This document shows, piece by piece, positions 7,917 through 16,900 of a stretch of 64,000 bases of DNA. The translations under genes and the position numbers were made by a program. Source of the stretch: Dehalococcoidia bacterium (GTDB taxonomy: Bacteria > Chloroflexota > Dehalococcoidia > DSTF01 > JACRBR01); NCBI GenBank assembly GCA_021731085.1, contig JAKFYB010000018.1, forward strand, positions 62,001-126,000. The letters are read 5' to 3'. A model generated the notes under the pieces. It saw nothing but the letters and a program-made list of their open reading frames with translations, had not been told where the DNA came from and searched no databases. Position 1 is the first letter of the stretch; the number at the start of each line of letters is the position of its first letter.

Positions 7917-8585
7917 CTATTCTGGCGCAGGCGTCGGCGTCGCATACAATTGCGCGATTGCCTCAGGCAACCGCATGTACGTCTCGATCGCCCAGCCGCT
8001 GAATCCTTCGCCGGCCACCTGGAACCACGTGTAGCCGTCAGCGTCGATGGGGCCTTCGAGGATGATCGCCGTATTCCCATCGCCCATGCAGATCGTCGCC
8101 GCCGCCGCGACCGCAGGCTGCTCTCGAATATTCAGGCAGTCTGTCTCGCCCAGCCCAACGAAGACGACGCCATCTCCCGGCTCCAGCGGCCAGTCGATGC
8201 CCGGAATGGCCTGGTTCGGGTCACGGTTCATGACCGTGAGAATCGTCCATCCGGCTTCCGCGGACTCCTCCATCAGCAGCTCGGTCGTGTACTCGGAGAA
8301 CGTCGGACCCAGGTGGTACGCGCGATTCCGCCCGCGCTGGCCGACCAGCGTCGAGCACAGCTTCCCGACATCGACCCCAGCCTGCGACTCGCCGCAGTCG
8401 CCGATGTAGTCGACATTCCGGTTCTCGCGCACCCAGTCGCCGATCACGATCTCGGCTGTCGGCAAGGGTGGCGTAGCCGTGGGATCCGGCGTCTTGTCGC
8501 CGTCATCGCCGCCGCCGATCACGCCGCATCCCGCTGCAACCAGCGCGATCGTGCCCAGTAGTGCCAGGCGCAGTGTGTGCATCAC
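7917..8585 (-). CDS. Lipoprotein with C-terminal bacterial SH3-like domain
   Basis: 222 residues. A lipoprotein signal is clear: LLGTIALVAAGC with a lipobox, then a low-complexity Pro/Thr linker. The middle ~90 residues are unassigned. The last ~70 residues (CLNIREQPAVAAAATICMGDG ... YTWFQVAGEGFSGWAIETYMR) match the bacterial SH3 pattern: NIR near the start, W-x-V in the middle and G-W-x at the end. Such domains usually bind peptidoglycan or ligands outside the cell. GTG 8585 or ATG 8582 can start the gene; AAGGAG is spaced better for GTG. Confidence 0.75.
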   Translation of the reverse strand: MMHTLRLALLGTIALVAAGCGVIGGGDDGDKTPDPTATPPLPTAEIVIGDWVRENRNVDYIGDCGESQAGVDVGKLCSTLVGQRGRNRAYHLGPTFSEYTTELLMEESAEAGWTILTVMNRDPNQAIPGIDWPLEPGDGVVFVGLGETDCLNIREQPAVAAAATICMGDGNTAIILEGPIDADGYTWFQVAGEGFSGWAIETYMRLPEAIAQLYATPTPAPE

Positions 8586-8636
8586 GTTCAGCGCTCCTTG
8601 CGTCCCCGCCAGGCTTAGGCCCTTGCTGTCCCCCGC

Positions 8637-9446
8637 CTAAGCCCAGTCGTCACCAGCATATCGGTCCATGAAGTCCGCATGCACATCACGCCCGCCGGCA
8701 ACGAACTTCTTGCTGGATATACGCATCGGCGCGCCGGAGCGTTCTGTCGCCACACCGCCGGCCTCGCGCACAAGCAGAATGCCTGGTGCGATGTCCCACG
8801 GCGAGATGTTGAGGTGCACATACAGGTCCAGCCGCCCGCATGCTGCGTACGCTAGCCCGAGCGCCGCGCTCCCCGTGATCCTGAACCCCTGCGTCTGCGG
8901 GAAGATCCGCGTCAGCAGCGCGAGCTGCTTCGCCCCCAACCCATCGTCGTAGCCAAGGTCTAGGCTCAATACTGACGAGAACACGTTCGGCTTCGACGAC
9001 GCCCGAATCGGCGACTCGCCTAGAAAAGCACCCTGCCCCGCGATCGCCCAAAACCCTTCGTCGTGCACAGGGTCATACGTAAGTCCCACCACGGGCTCGC
9101 CGTCGCGGCACAAAGCAATGTTCACGCACCAGAACGGCATCCCGATCGCGTAGTTCTTCGTCCCGTCGATCGGGTCGATCACCCATGTCCACCCTGAAGA
9201 TGCATCAGTGTCCGACGCCGTCTCCTCCGAGAGAATCTTGTGGTCCGGATACTCCTCCGCCAGGATCGCCTTCACGCGCAGCTCGCACTCGACATCCGTC
9301 TCCGTGACGATGTTCCGGTGCCCCTTGACATCGATGACATGCCCGCCACGAAACCGCGACAGCGCATGCGCCCCCGCTTCCCTTGCACACCGCCAAGCAA
9401 CATCAATCGCCGTGGCGCCAGAAGCCGAAACAGGAATATCACTCAT
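8637..9446 (-). CDS. Inositol monophosphatase family protein
   Basis: 269 residues of the Mg-dependent, Li-sensitive phosphatase family, which removes phosphate from inositol phosphate or related substrates such as histidinol phosphate or PAP. Visible motifs: the EE pair of LSEETASD, WVIDPIDGTKNYAIG (motif A, metal ligands Asp-Asp) and SPWDIAPGILLVREAGG (motif B, last metal Asp). All expected catalytic residues are present. I start at ATG 9446; the track ORF uses TTG 9464. Neither has a clear Shine-Dalgarno. The protein is cytosolic. The substrate cannot be told from the sequence. Confidence 0.85.
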   Translation of the reverse strand: MSDIPVSASGATAIDVAWRCAREAGAHALSRFRGGHVIDVKGHRNIVTETDVECELRVKAILAEEYPDHKILSEETASDTDASSGWTWVIDPIDGTKNYAIGMPFWCVNIALCRDGEPVVGLTYDPVHDEGFWAIAGQGAFLGESPIRASSKPNVFSSVLSLDLGYDDGLGAKQLALLTRIFPQTQGFRITGSAALGLAYAACGRLDLYVHLNISPWDIAPGILLVREAGGVATERSGAPMRISSKKFVAGGRDVHADFMDRYAGDDWA

Positions 9447-9506
9447 CCAATGAGCCTGAGCCAAGACTCTTCAGCCTGGTAGATCCGAAGGGTGTCGAGT
9501 ACCACG

Positions 9507-9776
9507 CTACCCCCTGCCGTTTGCGGCCTTGGCCTTTGCATCTGCAATCTGTCGCAACAAACGCATACGCTTTTTCGAAATCTTACCGTTGGTAGCCGAG
9601 GTTAGACGTTTGACCACGACGGGGCCGTTCTCGCCGGGAGCAGATGTTCTCATATTCAACCAGCGCCTCTTGACGCCCCGGACTCGTATCAAGCCGGGGT
9701 TGCCATTCGGGCTCGTCTTGGAACGGCGGCTCTTGACTGCTGTCTTTCGCTTGCCTGCTTTCTTGCCAGTTGTGAT
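9507..9776 (-). CDS. Small Lys/Arg-rich protein downstream of the Ku/pseudo-ligase genes (start uncertain, possibly AUC)
   Basis: The reading frame of track ORF 9507-9692 stays open upstream and codes for a strongly basic stretch (KKAGKRKTAVKSRRSKTS), continuing to a helical, basic C-terminus (KISKKRMRLLRQIADAKAKAA). A perfect GGAGGAGG lies at 9781-9788, four bases before an in-frame ATC codon at 9776; no ATG, GTG, TTG or CTG is in frame until TTG 9692, which has no ribosome-binding site. An AUC start, as known rarely for infC-like genes, would give 89 residues. The charge suggests nucleic-acid binding. It follows the ligase-like gene by 46 bases on the same strand, so it may belong to the Ku operon. 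Function unknown; it could also be a non-coding remnant. Confidence 0.4.
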   Translation of the reverse strand: MTTGKKAGKRKTAVKSRRSKTSPNGNPGLIRVRGVKRRWLNMRTSAPGENGPVVVKRLTSATNGKISKKRMRLLRQIADAKAKAANGRG

Positions 9777-9822
9777 AGCGCCTCCTCCGAGCGAGTCAGT
9801 GTGTACCCGCGCAAGTCGGAAA

Positions 9823-10893
9823 CTAAATCACGCAGCCGGCAGCCGCGAGATCCGGCCGCAGCGCGCTGAAAATAGGAAACCTCAAGTGCGCGTCCGGCGA
9901 CCATTCGCTGTACCGCACGTGGCACACCATGTCCGGCCGCGTCCAGTACATCAAGCGCGCCAGCGGCGGCGGATCGAAGAACGGCGACTCGCTCGCGTGC
10001 AGCGGCTCCAACAGCTCGACGAGTTCGCGCGCCTCCTTATCTGACATCCCGCCCGATACCGCGCCAACATACTCAAACCGTCCCTGCGTGTACGCTCCCA
10101 AAAGCAGCTGTGAGAATGGTTCCCCGCGCCGATGCGATCCCCCGATCGCATATCCGCCGATCACGAAGTCACCGCTCTGCTGCGCGCGAACCTCGAGCCA
10201 CTCGCGCGACGTCCGCCCGCGCGTGTACGTGCTCTGCTTGTGCTTCGCGACCACGCCCTCCAGCCGTCGGTCGATCACTGCTGCGTAAAACGCGATGCCT
10301 TCGTGGTCGACAAAGTCGACCGGCGCGAACTCCGCGCCTGCCATCAGGTGATCGTGCAGTCGATTCTTGCGCTGCCACAACGGCCGATCTTCGAGCGAGC
10401 GTCCATCCAGCCACAATAGGTCGAACGCCTGGAACGACAGCGAGCCCGTCACTTTCTTCAGCCGAAACTGCACGGGCAATTGCGGCACCTGCTCACGGTC
10501 CGGCCCGACTGCCGTCGCCATCATGTGCAGCCGCGCCCGCAGCAGGTCGAAGTCCGGATGCCCCTCGCCGTTCGTCGCCACGATCTCTCCATCGAGGATC
10601 GCCTCGCGTGCGTTCAGCCGGTCGGGGATACAAAGCAGTTCCGGGAAGTACGGAGTGAGATCGCGTCCGTTGCCAGCCCGCAGTCGCACAACGCCGTCGC
10701 TCACGTACGCCATCGCCCGCACGCCGCCCCACATCAACTCGAAAATGTGATCTGGTGAGTCGAACGGGTCAGGTGTGCCAGCGGCCATCATCGGCGAAAT
10801 CGACGACGGCATGCGCCCGAGCATCGACGGCGTCGCGCTCGCGGCATGCGTCGCGATGGCGTGGCCTGTGTCGTCGATCGACGAGCGCGTCAT
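9823..10893 (-). CDS. LigD-type ATP-dependent DNA ligase domain protein lacking the catalytic lysine (pseudo-ligase)
   Basis: 356 residues homologous to the adenylation plus OB-fold domains of LigD/LigC bacterial ligases: AILDGEIVA, AFDLLWLDGRSLEDRP, EGVVAKH and the OB ending RFPIFSALRPD are all recognisable. However motif I, normally K-W-D-G with the adenylated lysine, reads ELMWGGVRAMAY here, replacing both Lys and Asp. The usual S-R-N-G arginine is replaced in LRAGNGRD, and motif V, normally W-L-K-x-K, reads EWLEVRA. Three nucleotide-contact positions are therefore lost while the fold is kept, so ligase activity is unlikely. ATG 10893 overlaps the Ku stop codon as ATGA, indicating translational coupling. 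A structural or regulatory partner of Ku is the most natural inference. Confidence 0.85.
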   Translation of the reverse strand: MTRSSIDDTGHAIATHAASATPSMLGRMPSSISPMMAAGTPDPFDSPDHIFELMWGGVRAMAYVSDGVVRLRAGNGRDLTPYFPELLCIPDRLNAREAILDGEIVATNGEGHPDFDLLRARLHMMATAVGPDREQVPQLPVQFRLKKVTGSLSFQAFDLLWLDGRSLEDRPLWQRKNRLHDHLMAGAEFAPVDFVDHEGIAFYAAVIDRRLEGVVAKHKQSTYTRGRTSREWLEVRAQQSGDFVIGGYAIGGSHRRGEPFSQLLLGAYTQGRFEYVGAVSGGMSDKEARELVELLEPLHASESPFFDPPPLARLMYWTRPDMVCHVRYSEWSPDAHLRFPIFSALRPDLAAAGCVI

Positions 10894-11744
10894 CCTGCGC
10901 GCCTGCGCCTCGCTGGCTTCTCCGCGACCTCACTGTCGGAAGCATCGGCCTCGTCCGAGGCTTTTCCCCCGCTCGTCTTGTCCTTCTTCGCCGCCTCGAC
11001 GCTCGCCCGCAACGCCTCCATCAGGTCGGTGATCTTGCTCGCGACCTTCGCCGGCCGCTTGATCTCCTGGCCCTCCGACTTCGCCTCGATCAGCTCCAAC
11101 AGAGCCTCGCGGTAGTTGTCGTGGTACTTCTCCGGCTCGAAGTCGCCCTCCAGCATCTTCACCAGCGAGTGCGCCATCTCCAGCTCTTTCTCGCTCAGTT
11201 TCGCGTCTGGTGCCTCAAGCTCCTCCGTCGAGCGGATCTCGTCCGCGTAGAACATCGTCTCCAGCGCGATGATGTCGTTGTACACACGCAGCGTGCACAA
11301 TTGCTCCTTCTGCCGTAGCGTCACCTTCGCCAGCGCCACCAGCTTCGAGTCCTTGAGCACTTCTCGCAGCAACGCGAACGGCTTCCCGCCGACCTTGTCC
11401 GGCTCCAGGTAGTACGTCTTCTGATAGTAGATGGGGTCGATCTGCTCGTCCGGCACAAAGTCCGTGATCTCGATCGTCCGGGTCGTGTCCACCGGCACCT
11501 TGTCGAAGTCTTCCGGCTCCATGACGACGTACTGGTCTGGCCCGATCTCGTACCCACGCACGACGTCGTTCCACTCGACGACCACATCCTCGTCCGGACA
11601 GTAGCGCTGCGTCTTGATGCGCACCTGATCCGGTTTGTGCAGCAGGTTGAACGAGACGTCTTTCTCCTCCGTCGCGCTGTACAGCTTGATCGGAATGGAA
11701 ACCATCCCGAAGCTCACAGCCCCCTTCCAAATCGATCGTGGCAT
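10890..11744 (-). CDS. ku: Ku protein (non-homologous end joining)
   Basis: 284 residues. Bacterial Ku forms a homodimeric ring on broken DNA ends and recruits ligase. The start MPRSIWKGAVSFGMVSIPIKLYSA is the canonical Ku opening, and the beta-barrel core continues with YCPDEDVVVEWNDVVRGYE and FVPDEQIDPIYYQKTYYLEP. The C-terminus is Lys/Arg-rich (AARKD-like, ending ARRRRAG), as in Ku proteins that bind DNA with their tail. ATG 11744 follows GGAGATGTGCC; the track ORF extends to 12017 without homology. The downstream ligase-domain gene overlaps by four bases, forming a two-gene operon; no active LigD, polymerase or nuclease domain is present nearby. Confidence 0.93.
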   Translation of the reverse strand: MPRSIWKGAVSFGMVSIPIKLYSATEEKDVSFNLLHKPDQVRIKTQRYCPDEDVVVEWNDVVRGYEIGPDQYVVMEPEDFDKVPVDTTRTIEITDFVPDEQIDPIYYQKTYYLEPDKVGGKPFALLREVLKDSKLVALAKVTLRQKEQLCTLRVYNDIIALETMFYADEIRSTEELEAPDAKLSEKELEMAHSLVKMLEGDFEPEKYHDNYREALLELIEAKSEGQEIKRPAKVASKITDLMEALRASVEAAKKDKTSGGKASDEADASDSEVAEKPARRRRAG

Positions 11745-11790
11745 GGCACATCTCCTGGCGCCGACGAGCAATCGCGCACTACTCGCTTCC

Positions 11791-11813
11791 GGAGCGCGGG
11801 CTGTCAGCCCGCG
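11791..11813. repeat. Palindromic repeat GTAGCGCGGGC-loop-GCCCGCG family, copy 1
   Basis: GGAGCGCGGGCT-GTC-AGCCCGCG; an 8-bp stem. Copies at 12932, 19961, 30018 and 35246 share the stem and differ mainly in the loop. Confidence 0.75.
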
Positions 11814-11987
11814 TCGCGTAGCGAGACCTTCGATGGCGTCGTGCTCCCAAGAGTTTACCGAACCACAAGCACCCGCCGCAGATCGCAATTCCCACGCCAG
11901 CCATGTCAATCGCGTATCGGACGTCGCTCGACGGAATCTTGACCGTGGATTCGCATCCCGTGCCTGCGCGATCCACAATGCGCACGC

Positions 11988-12851
11988 ATGACTGACAATC
12001 GCAGCCACTCCCTGCATGGCGCCACGCTCGATCTCGCCGGCCTCTTGCCAGCCGGCACGATGGGCATCGACGCCGGAATGACGATGACCAAGATCGCGCG
12101 AGCCGCGCCAAAAGGCGTAGAAGTCTCGGCTCGAGAGACGGCATCCCTCGGTGACATCTCCTGGCCTGCACTTCGTGCCGATGCAGAGTCCGTAGGCATC
12201 ACCGGCGCCCGCGTCGCGCTCCTCGCCGCAAACGGCGGCTCCGTCTCTGTCCCCGAGATCGACGCCGCCGCACGCGGCTGCATCGCGCTCCTCAGCGCAG
12301 ACGATGGCCTTGGCGACGGAGAGTTCGTCATGGCACTGCTCGGCACGGGCACCGCATTCGCTGCTGTCAGCAACGGCAAGGTGTCACATCTTGGCGGGAC
12401 GGCGCTAGGCGGCGGTTCATTCGCCGGCATCGCTCACCGCGTCGCACCGGAGCTGTCCTACGACGCAGCGATTGCCGCCGCCGTCAGCGGCGACCGCACC
12501 ACCGTCGATGTGATGATCTCCGACGTCTACCCGGAAGGCCTCGGACGCATCGGCCCCGACCTCACAGCCGCACACCTCGCACGCAAAGGACGCGGCTCGA
12601 CCGCCGACTTCCTCGCCGGCCTCCTCAACCTCCACGCCGAAAGCATCGCGATGATCGCCGCCGGCCGCGCGCGCATGGCCAGCGCGAACCGCATCGTCCT
12701 CTGCGGCGGCTTCATCCACAACAACGACCGCCTCGTCGAGGGCATCACGAGCATGGCCACCCGCTTCGGCAACGCCGTCGAGACCGTCCCCGCCCCCGGC
12801 TACGCAGGCGCAATCGGCGCCGCCCTCATCGCAGCCGATGTTCAGCAATAG
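11988..12851 (+). CDS. coaW: Type II pantothenate kinase
   Basis: 287 residues of the Fumble/CoaW group within the ASKHA fold. The enzyme phosphorylates pantothenate, the first step of coenzyme A synthesis, in the cytosol. Visible motifs: MGIDAGMTMTKIA (phosphate-1 loop), ALLGTGTAFAAVS (phosphate-2, the GTGT signature) and HLGGTALGGGSFAGIA, with the C-terminal adenosine motif VLCGGFIHNN. This staphylococcal-type enzyme is usually insensitive to CoA feedback. The N-terminal ~20 residues precede the conserved fold and the true start could be slightly downstream. The stop codon TAG lies inside a 33-nt palindrome. Confidence 0.88.
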   Translation: MTDNRSHSLHGATLDLAGLLPAGTMGIDAGMTMTKIARAAPKGVEVSARETASLGDISWPALRADAESVGITGARVALLAANGGSVSVPEIDAAARGCIALLSADDGLGDGEFVMALLGTGTAFAAVSNGKVSHLGGTALGGGSFAGIAHRVAPELSYDAAIAAAVSGDRTTVDVMISDVYPEGLGRIGPDLTAAHLARKGRGSTADFLAGLLNLHAESIAMIAAGRARMASANRIVLCGGFIHNNDRLVEGITSMATRFGNAVETVPAPGYAGAIGAALIAADVQQ

Positions 12852-12877
12852 GGCGAGTCGCCGACTCGCCCTATTGC
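12845..12877. terminator. 15-bp perfect hairpin containing the coaW stop codon
   Basis: GCAATAGGGCGAGTC-GCC-GACTCGCCCTATTGC is a perfect 15-bp stem with a 3-nt loop. The TAG of coaW lies within the left arm. There is no downstream U-tract, so it may act as a transcript-stabilising 3' structure or REP element rather than a classical terminator. Confidence 0.6.
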
Positions 12878-12931
12878 ATCCAGGCATGTTGGCTAGACCG
12901 CGCCAGTCGCTCGGCGTGTGGCCAACAAATC

Positions 12932-12957
12932 GTAGCGCGGGCTTTTCAGCCCGCGCG
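12932..12957. repeat. Palindromic repeat GTAGCGCGGGC family, copy 2
   Basis: GTAGCGCGGGCT-TTTC-AGCCCGCGCGG, same family as 11791, 19961, 30018 and 35246. Confidence 0.8.
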
Positions 12958-13010
12958 GTCGTTCAACAGCGTGCACATCGCGTCTCGCGAGCGTCGCCCG
13001 CCCTCAAGCC

Positions 13011-13041
13011 CTTCTGTGCACTCTGTGTCCTCTGTGGATAA
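13011..13041 (-). repeat. CTCTGTG-type dispersed repeat (contains a lone DnaA-box-like 9-mer)
   Basis: CTTCTGTGCACTCTGTGTCCTCTGTGGATAA. Related CACAGAG-rich elements occur at 19866, 42001 and 44695. The last nine bases, TGTGGATAA, equal a consensus DnaA box, but it is single and part of the repeat. Confidence 0.55.
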
Positions 13042-13049
13042 GTGAACAG

Positions 13050-13880
13050 CTAGACCTTGTACACCTCAACCCGGCTCTCAGCGTCATCATCCGCAACAAA
13101 CGCCATGAACAGATCCGGATACACCATCTTGTGTGTGAAAGCGTTGTGACACAGCAGCCGCCCCGTATGCGTCTTCGTCGTCACCATGATCCGGTGAAAC
13201 GGCAGCCAGGTCGATGCATCGATTAAGTCGATTCCGCCGACCTCGACCACGTCCCCACCAAGCTCGAACTTCGAGAAGCCGCTGCACGCCAGCACATTGC
13301 CGCCGATAAAGTCGATGTCCTGATAGTCCACGTTTTGGACCGGATTGAGGTTCATATACAGAAGTTCCCAGTCGAAGTTCCACACGTATATCTTCCGCGC
13401 CGCCCACGACATCCCGAAGATCCGCTTCCGGACAACATCAATCGACAGCGCCCCGATGTGGTCCGGAAACTGCACCGGTTCGCCGACGACCGCGAACGCC
13501 TCCGCATCGACCTTGTAGATGTGGCACTGGCTATCCGCACGGTACTCGCTCACCGGAACGTAGATGTGCGCACCATCGGTCGCCAGCCCGCCCGGGTGGT
13601 ACACCAGTCCCGACCCCAACTGCAGCCGTCGTTTCTCGTCCACGCGCGATCCATCACGCGCGAGTTCGACCAGAAATCCCTGGCCTTCGGTCGAGAGGTC
13701 CGGACTACCAGTCTCCGCCTTCGTGAACTTCACCGACGACAGAAAAAAGCGATCCGCCCCGATGCGCAGCAGCCCCTGCGGATGGTCCGTCTCAAGATGC
13801 AGGTCGAGACTGTCGACGTAGGTCCATTCGCTCGAGTCCGTCGTGCTCATTAGCTTCGCGACAACCGGATCAGCATCCAT
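13050..13880 (-). CDS. Conserved hypothetical protein, beta-propeller-like
   Basis: 276 residues without signal peptide or membrane segment. The sequence is beta-rich, with repeated hydrophobic-strand/turn units such as GGLATDGAHIYVPVSEY, SIDVVRKRIFGMSWAARKIYVWNFD and DYQDIDFIGGNVLACSGF, as in six-bladed propeller proteins that bind or degrade small molecules. It resembles uncharacterised DUF6454-type proteins, but I cannot confirm that. Start ATG 13880 has AAGGA nine bases upstream. The gene follows the large acylase on the same strand with about 40 bases between them but in the order propeller downstream of acylase, so co-transcription is possible. Confidence 0.6.
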   Translation of the reverse strand: MDADPVVAKLMSTTDSSEWTYVDSLDLHLETDHPQGLLRIGADRFFLSSVKFTKAETGSPDLSTEGQGFLVELARDGSRVDEKRRLQLGSGLVYHPGGLATDGAHIYVPVSEYRADSQCHIYKVDAEAFAVVGEPVQFPDHIGALSIDVVRKRIFGMSWAARKIYVWNFDWELLYMNLNPVQNVDYQDIDFIGGNVLACSGFSKFELGGDVVEVGGIDLIDASTWLPFHRIMVTTKTHTGRLLCHNAFTHKMVYPDLFMAFVADDDAESRVEVYKV

Positions 13881-13920
13881 CGTGAAGTGTCCTTTCCCGC
13901 TTCGACAGGCAGCGCCGCGA

Positions 13921-16900
13921 TCACGATCCCGGACACTGCCCCGAAGGCGAAATGAAGCTCGCCAGCAATCCCTGATCCGCCGGATTCCAGGCGCCGTCCT
14001 TGTTCACATCCACGCTCACGACTCGGAACGCGACGTTGCCGATCGCCGTAGCAAGCATGCCCATGTCCGCCACGTTGACGATGCGATCTCCATTGAGCGA
14101 CATCGCTTCACACCCGTCGCGACCCCCGTCCACCGTTCGATCGCTATCCGTGTCGGTGCTCAGAACGTTAGTCCCGTAGAAACAGAACTCGATCCGGTTC
14201 GACAGTTTGTCGCCATCCGCGTCTGCCGTCGATCCGCACGCCGTCACAAGTGGCTTGCTCGCGGCGCTGGCCGGATTGGTCCCGAGCGCGCACTCCGCCC
14301 CATCAAGGAAGCGGTCGGCGTCCGTGTCTCTCAGTTGCGAGTTCGTCGGTCCGGTCGCCGAGGTACACGGCGCGCCCGCTGTCTCAGTCAAATCCGCGAC
14401 GCCGTCGTTATCGTCGTCTGGATCGCACGCGTCGCCCGAACCATCGGAGTTCGCAAGCGTCTTGTCGTCAACCGTCGCCATGTACGGCGGCGAGTGGTCA
14501 ATGAAGTTGCGATCGGCGTTCACCTGTGCAGCGTTGGCGCCCATCGGACAGTTGTCGCTCGTCGTCAGCACCCCGTCGCAGTCGCTGTCCGAAGCACACC
14601 CCACCCCGATCTGCACAACCTGCTGGAACGTCGGGCGGTTGATCCAGTGGAACGCCGGTATCGTCGCGATCCCGAGCGCCTGCGACCGCACGTCATCACT
14701 CGCGATCGTCCGTTTCCAGTTCGCCACACTCGGCGACCCGAATTCCACTTGCAGAAGCGGCGCAGCCTGTCCCAGAGACGCCCAAAGCGCATCAGCACAC
14801 GCCGCGAGGCTCCCGCCGCCACAGTACGTCTGCGAAAACGGATCCGTAACGCTCAGGCCCAGCACCTGCCGGAGATCCTTCTGTACGTGGCTGTATGTCC
14901 CGCTACCGAACGCCGACCCATTGTGTCCTTGCGGTGCGTCATGGATCCCGACACCCAGATGTGAAATCGCGTGCCCCGATTCCGTGTCGAACATAGCGCT
15001 CGTCAACAACGGCCACCATCGATCCATGATCGCCGGCGCCTGCGGGTCGTCGTACTCGCCGCTCCGGTCGAAGTCACGCCGGTGCGCTGAAGTAGCAACC
15101 CACGCCGCCAGCCGATCCCGCATGTCCTGCGCGCGAGAATCAACCGTGCCAGGTGCCGTCGTGCCCATGACTTGCAGCAGCAGTGGCAGCACCTCCTGCC
15201 CGCGCAGGTCGACGGTTCCCGCATCCGCCATCGCGTTCACGAGATCCGCGCGGTCGATCGGCCCACCCGCGATCGCTGCCTCGATCCTCGCGTTCAGCAT
15301 CTGGACGCGTTGCACAGGCCCTTCCGAGTAGGACCGGTCATTCGCCATGAACTCCGGCGCCTGCTTGTTGTTCCACGACGACAGATACCCCTGAGCCGGG
15401 TTCAGCGCCGCCGGCTGTGACGCGACAGGAATGTAGCTCTGCCAGTCCCACGAGCCATTGCCCCACACGGGAAGATACGGATCGACGCCCGTCGCGCGCT
15501 GCGGGCACTTGCACGAGTGTTGGTACCCAATATCCGCGTCGTCGACATAGAACCAGTTGAAGCTGTAGTCGATCCCGCCGCCCATGTTCGCCTGAAAGTC
15601 CGCGAAGCCGTTCGCCATCATCGCCGGGTTGTTCACGCGATAGAACCCGTGTGCCGAACCCAGCTCATTGCCGTACGTTGAACGCTGCGTCGCGATCGCG
15701 ATCGGCGTGCCGTCTTCCAGCGTCCCGCGTTCTCGAATCGGCCCGTAGTCTTCCGTGCGCTCGACCCGCCATGAGATGGCCGGTGTCGTGGACATCTCGT
15801 GCTGGTACGTCTCGATCTCCTTGCACGTGCTGTCGTGCAGGTACCCCATCGAGTCGACGGTCGCCGTCCCACCGAGTGGTTCGCACAGTTCGAGCACCCA
15901 CTGATCGACGTTGTCCGCGCCCGAAGAGGTCGCCGACCACGCATAGTTCGTCCCGCGCCCCAGCTGCACGTACGTGTCCACCCCCGCGAACGCCGCACCA
16001 CGAGCGTCGATCCCGGGCCCGTGTACGTCCTTCTCGACCAACAACTGCGGGACGAAGTACCCCGTTTGTGGCCCAAACACCGCGATCGGATTGCCCGTGA
16101 CGGTGTTTTCGCCCGACACCAGCAGCGCGTTGCTCATGTCTCGCGGTGCAAACGCCGTCGTCAGATCCGCAAAGACGAACCCAGGCGGATCATCGATGAT
16201 CGCGTCGAGGCTGTCGCAATCGACGTCAGGGTGCGCCGCCGGGTTCACAGGCCCAAGATTCGTCATGTACGGCGCAGCCGTCGCCGACGTCGTGACCGCC
16301 TCATCGTCGTTGGCGAGATGAAAGTCGTCGAAAACGAGCCGCGCCGCGGGCATGCTCCCCAGTTCCGCAGCGAGATCCTTCAAACCGCAGTGGTTCCGAA
16401 CCTCCCCGCCGCCGCCCTTCCCGAAAATCGCGCCAACCTTCGATGCTGTCGCGATGATGTCCTCAGGCACCCACGGATCAAGTGAAACGCCAAGCGCTGT
16501 GTATTCCGCCGGCAACTTCGTGGAGTCAACGAGCGCTTCGCTGATGTATTGGTTCACGCCGTCGGTGTACGCCTGACCGTCATTGACGATCGCCTGTCCC
16601 TCAGCGCCCGACGCCGCCATCGCCGCGATCTGCGCTGTCAGGTCCGCTTCTGTGTACGGCGCATCCGCAAGCTGCTCTCGGTCCAGACTCTGATTCGCAG
16701 CCGAAGCCCCCAGGAACTCCGACAGTCGCGCACGACCCAGCCGCCGCAGCACATCCATCGCAAACAGGCGATCCTCCGCGGCCGTATACCCCTGCGCGAA
16801 CATCGTCGCGTACCGCGTCTCACCGTAGACATGCGCTACGCCGAAGCTCCGGTCGCGCACAACCGTCACTCCTGCCGTGGGCGAATACACCCGCGCGATG

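Noticed and set aside
7659-8561. 300-residue plus-strand ORF across the SH3 lipoprotein
   Set aside because: Antisense shadow of a real gene; Arg-rich without homology or ribosome-binding site.
12417-12887. 156-residue ORF antisense to coaW
   Set aside because: Very high Asp/Gly/Ala bias typical of reverse-strand shadows in high-GC DNA.
13033-13041. TGTGGATAA, a consensus DnaA box, as an origin marker
   Set aside because: Only one copy and embedded in a CTCTGTG-type dispersed repeat, 29 kb from the skew switch.
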